From NCBI GenBank assembly GCA_011009095.1, contig VTPC01091304.1, positions 33,019-97,018 of the forward strand: a stretch of DNA of 64,000 bases. Reading direction: 5' to 3'. The notes under the pieces are model-generated. The model made no database searches, was not told the origin of the DNA, and worked only from the letters and a program-made list of their open reading frames with translations. This document shows positions 57,201 to 64,000 of this stretch, in pieces. The position numbers and the translations under genes were made by a program. Numbering within the stretch: the stretch's first letter is position 1; the number at the start of each line of letters is the position of its first letter. This DNA comes from Ignelater luminosus (taxonomy: Eukaryota > Arthropoda > Insecta > Coleoptera > Elateridae).

Positions 57201-58533
57201 CTACATAATTATTTAAAGAGAGTTTAATCAATGGTTACAAGTCAAGATTTACTAAAATAAGCATTACATCATTTTTGCACAGCCCTTTTCTTTTTTAAAT
57301 ACTATCATGGTTAAACAAACACTGTATTTCATTTGCAGACAAACCTTTAATAAGCAAAACTTCTATAAATCAAAAACCCCTTTTATTTGTACTTGCAATT
57401 AACTAAAATTTAGTAAGACAGATATTGTACAAACCACACTTTTCTCTTTGGGTTTGTGTTATAGAGAAGTTATGGGCATTCGTTCAGATTTTTCCAGAGG
57501 GAGGTTATGTAGGAACTAGTAATTCTTCCATATAATTTACTTTCCGAGTTGTGGGTATCATTTAGAAATTGAAGAAGGGAGGGTAAAGCTTTACCCCACT
57601 CCTTGCCTGTAAGAGCTGATATCCACTAAAGGTTTGACTGTTTTAAAACATTCAAAGCAAAAAGATCTACAAACTACTGTAAAATATAATATATATTCTG
57701 TCAACAATTTAATGTAACATGGCCACTGTATACCACAATAATAGTGTGTTACTATATTTACCCAGGAACTTAGAAAACTTTCTTGTCATAAAAAAAAGAC
57801 TTTTTTGTCATAACCAGACCTCATACTTTAGTCCACTAATCGCATATGAATTCTATCACTGACCATAGGGAGATGTTTCTCCTACAAATATGTGGCTCCA
57901 ATTAGCACTTTATTTGTATAATTCTCGCAACTTTAATATTTTGTTGATGGGCAATTATGCATTAGTTAAATTAATCAATCTTTGTGCTGTTTAGATGGAT
58001 TGTGGATTGAAGTATGTACCTGGTAATAATTAAGGAATTTTAGTATTAAATTGCAACTTTCCCATAACTAAAGAAATCTTGTTTATTTCTCAGTCTTCTT
58101 TGTTCATTTTAGAAAAAAAGCAGCTCTCTTATGTTGATACTTTACATAACATTAATCACAGTTTTATGATTTGGTGATGATAATAGAACACACAAAGGAA
58201 CAGCAGTTACTTACATCTAAATAACTTACTTAATTTATTTGTTACATAGGAAAATTGTAAAATACAAAGATTCCCAAGTAGAAAAAACTGTTTTTACAAC
58301 ATTGGAATGCTTCATTTGTGTGTACCTTGTAATATTCCACAAAGAAAACTTATAAATATTCCAGGAACATTTTTATATACAGGGTTTTAACAAATATAAG
58401 ATACAGTGTAACCTCTCTCAACAGACAGCCCTGCATTAAGAACACTTTTCTAAGTCTCAAATCCATGTAATCTATGAGTTTTTATCTCTTTATAGCAGAC
58501 ACCTCTGCATTACCCAACAAACATAAATAAAAA
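54255..58533. other. Intergenic region upstream of Dnah6
   Basis: No gene was recognised on either strand. It is AT-rich apart from a GC-rich block at about 55065-55200. Isolated TACAGGG/CCCTGTA motifs (near 54945 and 56430) may be element ends, but I could not pair them convincingly. Open frames here are short and lack splice or domain support. Confidence 0.45.
55065..55200. other. GC-rich island of unknown origin
   Basis: It begins near TAGGACCCCTACGGGTAGTA and runs through CCAGACCACTGGTGGGACTC and CACGGCCACGCCGAACCGTG. Its composition contrasts sharply with the surrounding AT-rich DNA. It contains small palindromes (CCACTGGTGG; CACGG...CCGTG). I found no tRNA-type A/B boxes in register, and no coding match. 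It may be a fragment of a retrotransposon or SINE. Confidence 0.4.
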
Positions 58534-58604
58534 GGCCAGCGCTTTTGGCGGAAAGAGAATCGTTATTGAGTTCAATTTGCGATCATCTTTTGTTTGTCGT
58601 TTGC
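58534..58604 (-). repeat. Fifth copy of the GCTAGAGGCGCT-type dispersed repeat
   Basis: GCCAGCGCTTTTGGCGGAAAG, followed by a block reading AATCGTTATTGAGTTCAATT in part and CATCTTTTGTTTG, is the inverted counterpart of the repeats clustered at 42983-45072. It abuts the left arm of the 58637-60170 element. Confidence 0.55.
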
Positions 58605-58636
58605 TTTGAAAGGGAAATGCACATTGATTAATGTAA

Positions 58637-60170
58637 AGGAAATAAATATGTGTAAGTAGGCGACATCTGGCGACACAATTAGAAATATCATGCTAATAGG
58701 GAAAATAAACCTCAAATGTGATGAAATACAAAATGTTTTACCTATATTATCTTTTAATAGCTTTGACCAGCAACTAATTAAACAAAAACTGAATTTTGGC
58801 ATGTGTTTGGGCTATATTAGAAGAAGTATTCTCCCAAAAGCCTGCAAGTGTCTGTATCCTCTGCTGAACCCATTAAACACTGATCTTGTAGATTTTTTTG
58901 TAATTCTCTTCTATAACTTCTAACCAGTTAGTTTCCTGACAAATCATGTTTTCCTTATTTTACTTGTAAAATAATATTGTACATTATATACCTATAGGTT
59001 GTTTGTTAAGGAGTGCATCATGCATTGCTTAAACTATTTGCTTAGAAGAAAATTAAGTTGCTATAACAATTTTTTTTGCAGGTAAACAGAATCTTTTACT
59101 GATGAAACTCTACAGTGATTCTAGTAAAAGTTAAACAGAGAAATTCATGAACTTTACAACGGTATAAAAATACTTGTGATAACAGATATCTTAGGAAAAG
59201 GTCATTTAAGAACAAGTACCACATTATGAAAATCAATATCATTACGGCTTCGTGACAACTAAATTGAGTGTTAACAAACATTTACAGTTTATTCTTCATG
59301 ATGTTGAAAATGTATCAAGATTGGTGTGTAAGCATTTTACTAATTAAAATTCTATTGACAAGTTGCATATTAGCTTTCTGAGTCTATAGAAATGATGAGG
59401 CACCAAAGACCCATTTGCCAAAGTGCTATATCGATTAATCTTCTACCATGAATTAACTGGCGACTTGTATAATTATTACCGCTATTAATAGCTGCATTCA
59501 AATCTCCAGGTATTAAGCAGGTAATAAGATGAGAAAATAACACTGCTGATAATTCACATTTATCTGTTTTACTACCAAAAGTTGTTCTTTTTTTTGGTTT
59601 GCCTGGGTTTAACTGTTTATCTCCTATTTTCAAATACTGTTAGTATTGTTAGTGGTTAAATCACTGTTAATATTAATAAGCTGGTTAATCTTTATTTGTT
59701 GTGTTTTTTTAATACTTCAAAATACGAACGTTTATTAATTGAGTCTGTTTTTACCTAACCTGTATTGACTGTTGTGTTCTTTGTGATATGCTGAGAGTTG
59801 AAAGGCCTTTGAAAGATAATTTGAAACTACAACTGTAAATTGTACTTTTTTTGTTACATGATTGTTAAATGCCAAATTTGCACAACTGCCAAAATCTTCT
59901 TTAAAGTTATATCATCATCATCTTTTTCGTATACTATTAATTTAACTGTTAGGGTTAATATCAACAATAACAGAACAACACATTCTTAAATTATGTTGTC
60001 TATGATTTATAAAATAAAGAAATAAACTGTTTTCATCCGCATAATGATATTTGTTAATGTCAATTATGAATATTAATAGAGAAAACATTGAAATTCTTTC
60101 CTATTAACATGATATTTCGAGTTTGACGCCAGATGTCGCCCACATTGTAATAATCACGAATATTTTATTT
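58637..60170. mobile_element. Inverted-repeat element, ~1.5 kb
   Basis: The arm at about 58637-58710 and the arm at about 60095-60170 are inverted copies sharing GGAAATAAA, GGCGACATCTGGCG and GAAATATCATG.TAATAGG. Inside, a minus-strand frame at 59633-59370 contains GDLNAAINSGNNY and GRRLIDI. The latter resembles the GRRIVDL signature near the start of Mutator-like transposase/nuclease domains, but the match is short. No complete transposase is visible. Confidence 0.45.
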
Positions 60171-60476
60171 CCTCATCAATAGATGAATAACTCATATTTT
60201 GATAACAGATATTATTTTGTTATCATTTGATCAGAAAGCTGACAGTTAACCAAAATACAAGAAACCTTTTCGATTGACCATGTTGGTATTTACCAAGTAG
60301 TACCAGCACAGTCTTGGTATTAATTGAAACATTTCAATTGGAAATGAAAACATTATGCAGATGTCATTAGTTATTACTCATGCCAACTCGTTTTAACTCA
60401 ACTAGGGCTCCTGCTATTAGCTATTACCTTTACCGCTTGTCAATTGCAATTTCAGGTTATCAATTTGTGTACTACC

Positions 60477-61080
60477 CAGTGGCGGCCCGTTATAAGGAGC
60501 CAAGGAGCCAAGAAGCCACGGCACCACCACAAAGACATTTCATTTTCTAATTTGAAAAAAATAATTTATACTCTTAAAATTTTCTCCTTTAAAGTCTGAC
60601 CTTTACCAAAGATTAAAAAATTAAAAATTGCTATTTTATAAATATAAATATAGTGAACAAGTGAACACCGCGTGTACAAAATGATGAAAATAAAAGTTTG
60701 GAGCCAGTCAAAGTGCGGCTCCAATACTTTTAAGTGGCTACAGACTTCAGCGGAGGGCTGGCGGGTGAGGGAGGGTGTTCGGAGTTAGCGAACTACTTGA
60801 GCCAAGCTAGAAGTAGCTCTCGCTCCTGCAGTCCAGTCACCATCGATACGTGGTACGGGTGCGTCGTGTTACTTACGCTACGCCCGGATTGAAACTTGAC
60901 GTGAAGAGTAATATGAACGCAATACGCCAGCTTTAAAAAAAATCTTTTTCTACCTATTCTTTGGAAGAAAAGATCGAAATAAAAGAACTCAGAAAACCTC
61001 TGCCGGATTTAGATATTTCGAAAACACAGGGTGCCTCCACTTCGAAATCTAGAGCGAATTAGAGAATTTAATAGAAATAA
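60477..61080 (+). mobile_element. Second copy of the hAT-type 5' end
   Basis: It starts CAGTGGCGGCCCGTTATAAG at 60477 and follows the 18600-19280 copy closely in inverted orientation, including the non-coding leader with GGGAGGGTGTTCGGAGTTAG and the coding start [10 protein letters not shown]...[10 protein letters not shown] at about 60963-61040. In this copy the frame is lost soon after, at an early stop following SKSRAN. The 3' part of the element is missing. Confidence 0.65.
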
Positions 61081-61304
61081 CTTAACTTAAAATAACCTAG
61101 AAATTAATAAAGGATGGAAAATATTGCAATGAACGAGAAAGAGGTAGATAGTAGATAGATAGATACCTCCAGGGTACGTTACGCGCATGTTCTCTATACT
61201 GACAGTTTGATTGCACTTTTTGCACAATTAATAACGATATGCAGCAACCAATGATTACAACTCAAAACATCAATCAAAAAGGTTTAATGTTTCTTTCTTC
61301 TTAA

Positions 61305-62200
61305 CCCTTATCCGGTCAAGGTGTCCAATAGAGCTGGCGCCAATTTTACTTTGTCATATTTTCTAAAATATTCGTCTTAGGGTAATGTGTGCTTATGACT
61401 TCTAAGAATACCTTAGGTAGAGTGATATCAGTTAGTCAAATATTTTAATTTACATTTAGATGAAAAAAAATTTTTAGTTGATTATTAAATAACCGAGCAA
61501 GGTTACATTTCTATTAATACTAAACAATTCCCTGTAAATTATGTTTATCTTTTGTTGTTATAAGTTTTAAATGACAATATTAGTGGTACTTACAGTGGTT
61601 TATGGTTTTATGAATATTGTAGAATAGAAAATTATGAAATCGACTGAATTAATAGTTTTTAGAAGTCAATGTACTGAAATACGAAAATAAACTGATCCCT
61701 TATAAAAATTGCAAATGTTGAGAGTTTTTAAAATAATTTTGAAAAAGTCTTGTATGTCTGGTAGTATCAAATAAAAATGTAAGGCTAATTGATACTTTTT
61801 ATTGTGCCTCTGCTGTTCTTTTAGGTAAATTATGTTATATTCTTGGGTTTTAAAAGATTTACAATATTATGTCGAATAAAAAAAAACATGAATTTTGCAA
61901 AAATCACGTAAGCTATAACATATATGACTTTGTAGAAAAATTATACAGAAATGAAGAATACCCAATACAAAAATATGGTTTTTGAGTTTCTGATGCCCTT
62001 CTAGGTAAATTAGGTTATATGATTTTGCAGAATTATATTGAACCAGGGAAGACATTAACTTCTAGGCATCTTAAATAATAATTGTTTTTATCTTATTTAA
62101 TTACCCGAGTATGCAATACTAACAAAAATTACCCCACAAACTTTACAATTCAATCCACCTTGCCTGGTAACGTAACTAAAATACATTGCCCGGATAAGGG
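61305..62200. mobile_element. Non-autonomous piggyBac-type element (896 bp)
   Basis: The element begins CCCTTATCCGG and ends CCGGATAAGGG and is flanked on both sides by an exact TTAA (61301-61304 and 62201-62204). CCC...GGG ends and TTAA target duplications are diagnostic of piggyBac. The interior is AT-rich, without a transposase, and contains degenerate repeats of about 190 bp (TTTTAGGTAAATTATGTTATAT near 61822 and a variant near 62003). Confidence 0.85.
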
Positions 62201-62512
62201 TTAATTTGTAAGATAAATATCACATTATCACAAAAGTTGTGTCAAAGAAAAATATTTGAATAATAGAAAATATATTTCTATTTTTCAAAAGAGTACTTTA
62301 TGTAATAATTTGACATTTAACTAAGAAGTTAAAAAACGATAAACTTTAGCAGCTTCATAGTTGACCAAGATGCTGCGACTCTCTAATCACATGATAGCAT
62401 AAAATTTCACTCTAGTTATATCTTTGCATTAATAAATGCAAATCTATATACAGTGATATTATTATTAAGATACTTTTGTAAGTCCCAAAACATTATAATC
62501 CATACATTTCTA

Positions 62513-63815
62513 AGGACTGTATCGTTAATTATGGGTACAGAATAAGCGCCCTGTAAATTTGATGTCAGACTATATTTTGAAAATTGGACTACAGATTTTG
62601 AATGTGTGATATATTTTTATTTCATTTATTTTTACATCAACAAAAAATTATAGGGGTTTCCCCAATTCTCGAACTTTGCTTTTTATATGCTGCATGAGGT
62701 TCTGGACGACAGATATTCCTACAGCTTTGGCTACTCTACTCCAGTATCTTTTGAATTGTTCAATATTTTCTGCTGGTCGAACGGTCTTCTGCAGATTTTT
62801 TTTTTTATTAGCGCCCAAAATCTTTCAATAGGGCAGATATCTGGGCAGTTTGGGGGATTCATAGTCTTATCGACAAATGAAACGTTATGTTGGAGATACC
62901 ATTCTAGAACTGGAGTAGCGTAGTGGCACGAAGCTAAATTGGGCCAAACTAATACTTGAACCTCGTGCTTTCGAATTAGTGGCAGCAATCCTTTTTGGAG
63001 ACACTCCTTGCGGTATATTTCCGCATTTAAAGTTTGTTGAGTAAAAAACGGGGTGGATTTCATGCCACATTGACAAATTGTTTGCCAGACCAATATCTTC
63101 TTTCCAAATTTTTCACAAAAAATAGATTTATCTGCATTACTCACTTCCGTTCCTTGTTTTACAGTATAATACTGAGCTCCCGGTAGAGTTTTGTAATCGA
63201 GTTTGACGTACGTTTCATCGTCCATGATAATGCATTGATGTTTTTTGCACAGAACTTGTTCGTATAACTTCCGAGCTCGACTTTTCACAGAAGATGCTTG
63301 AATTGAACTACGCTTTGGTTGTTTTTGTTTTTTATACGTCTTCGAACCATTTCTTTTCTTAGCTTGTTGAACCATGCCGATCGAAGTTCCACATTTTTTT
63401 GCACAATCACGGACCGACAGTTCCTTATTAGTCGTAAATTTTTTACATATCTTCTTGTCCAAATATGGACTTGATGCACCTGGTTTCCTTCCGCGTCCAG
63501 GTAAATCATTAAAAGTAAAATGTTTTCCTAACCTATTAATTGCATTTTGGACTGCATGGACACTGACAACTTCTTCTTTCGCTAACTTTCTCATTGTCAT
63601 ACCTTTTTCATTGCAGTATCTGAACACAATTAAGCTTCGCTTCTCCACTGATAAACCTTTCATTTTTTAATTTACTAACAAACACTTAAATTTAACTATC
63701 AAACTTTAATGTCTATACATCAAGTAACAAATGTCAATCTGACAATTGTTTGAAAAGTCACAGCCTACCATTTATGGTGGTGTGAAGTTGTACCCATAAT
63801 TAACGATACAGTCCT
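62513..63815 (-). mobile_element. DD37E Tc1/mariner-type element, 1303 bp, perfect TIRs
   Basis: Perfect 27-bp inverted repeats (AGGACTGTATCGTTAATTAT at the tips) are flanked by TA at 62511-62512 and 63816-63817. The transposase occupies nearly the whole interior on the minus strand. Identical ends suggest a recent insertion. It lies about 310 bp beyond the piggyBac-type element. Confidence 0.92.
62648..63663 (-). pseudogene. DD37E transposase, frameshifted and with D-to-N at the second catalytic site
   Basis: ATG at 63663 opens MKGLSVEKRSLIVFRYCNEK, with helix-turn-helix segments (TMRKLAKEE, ELSVRDCAKK), a basic linker, then the DDE core: first acid in IIMDDETYVK, second position in VLVWPNLASCHYA and glutamate in CPIERFW. 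Relatives have WPDLAS, so the second aspartate is Asn here. The spacing from it to the glutamate is 37 residues. The open frame ends at 62731, but homology continues one base over (RPAENIEQFKRYWSRVAKAV to a stop at 62648). The slip lies in the A11 run at 62796-62806, where 12 would restore frame. Full length would be about 338 residues. Confidence 0.85.
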
Positions 63816-63817
63816 TA

Positions 63818-64000
63818 CCTCTTCATAGCAAACACCTTTGATTGCAAACATTTTTTCTTGGCATGGACACTGTCCGTTATAGAGGTTTCACTGCAAATAT
63901 TTCTTTGACTTAGTGTTTAATGGATGTATGTATGACTAAATAAGCAGTATTCCAACTGGCTTTTAAATTCCAATTCTCTCTTTTAGACTCATGCGCTATA
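63818..64000. other. Right edge of the window, nothing recognised
   Basis: Short AT-rich sequence after the DD37E element; no feature can be supported. Confidence 0.5.

Noticed and set aside
1-64000. CRISPR arrays, bacterial operons, rRNA or prophage
   Set aside because: Nothing of this kind is visible; introns, Toll and axonemal dynein make this insect nuclear DNA.

Overview
This is nuclear DNA from an insect. The genes are split by canonical GT-AG introns, most of them only about 45-80 bp long. The sequence is AT-rich and holds many Tc1/mariner, hAT and piggyBac-type elements. The very short introns and the mariner load would fit a beetle, but that is only a weak inference. Nothing in the window is bacterial, and I saw no operon, CRISPR array or tRNA/rRNA gene.

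Two host genes could be reconstructed exon by exon. (1) On the + strand, 6349-9805, lies a Toll-type receptor of 4 coding exons and 1038 codons: signal peptide, leucine-rich repeats with two cysteine clusters, one membrane segment and a cytoplasmic TIR domain. (2) On the - strand, 54143 down to 15519, lies a complete axonemal inner-arm dynein heavy chain of the DNAH6 / Drosophila Dhc16F type. I resolved 57 exons whose splice phases all agree. They give 4152 codons plus a stop, close to the roughly 4160 residues of vertebrate DNAH6. One exon (39846-40023) carries a single extra base in a seven-A run, which breaks the frame. The two genes converge, with about 5.7 kb between their stop codons, and have unrelated jobs: innate immunity/patterning versus cilium and sperm-tail motility.

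Almost everything else is transposon-derived. A hAT-like element with 8-bp target duplications lies at 598-1712. A long-inverted-repeat element carrying a decayed protein of an uncharacterised arthropod family lies at 12116-14037, between the two genes. Most of the dynein introns longer than about 700 bp contain inserted elements: 17941-19941, 21030-22352, 25698-26981, 35665-37799 (with a mariner nested inside), 42983-46751 and 49793-52997. The other introns are minimal. Beyond the dynein promoter (54.2 kb to the end) no host gene was found. That part holds AT-rich sequence, a GC-rich island near 55.1 kb, a second hAT 5' end, a piggyBac-type element with TTAA borders (61305-62200) and a DD37E Tc1/mariner element with perfect 27-bp inverted repeats (62513-63815).

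No wholly new biological system was found. The most useful leads are the unclassified long-TIR element, the large foldback at 49.8-50.9 kb, a stop-free 66-bp dynein intron whose 5' splice site lies in a perfect 10-bp stem, and two homopolymer frameshifts that point either to assembly error or to a real lesion in the dynein gene.
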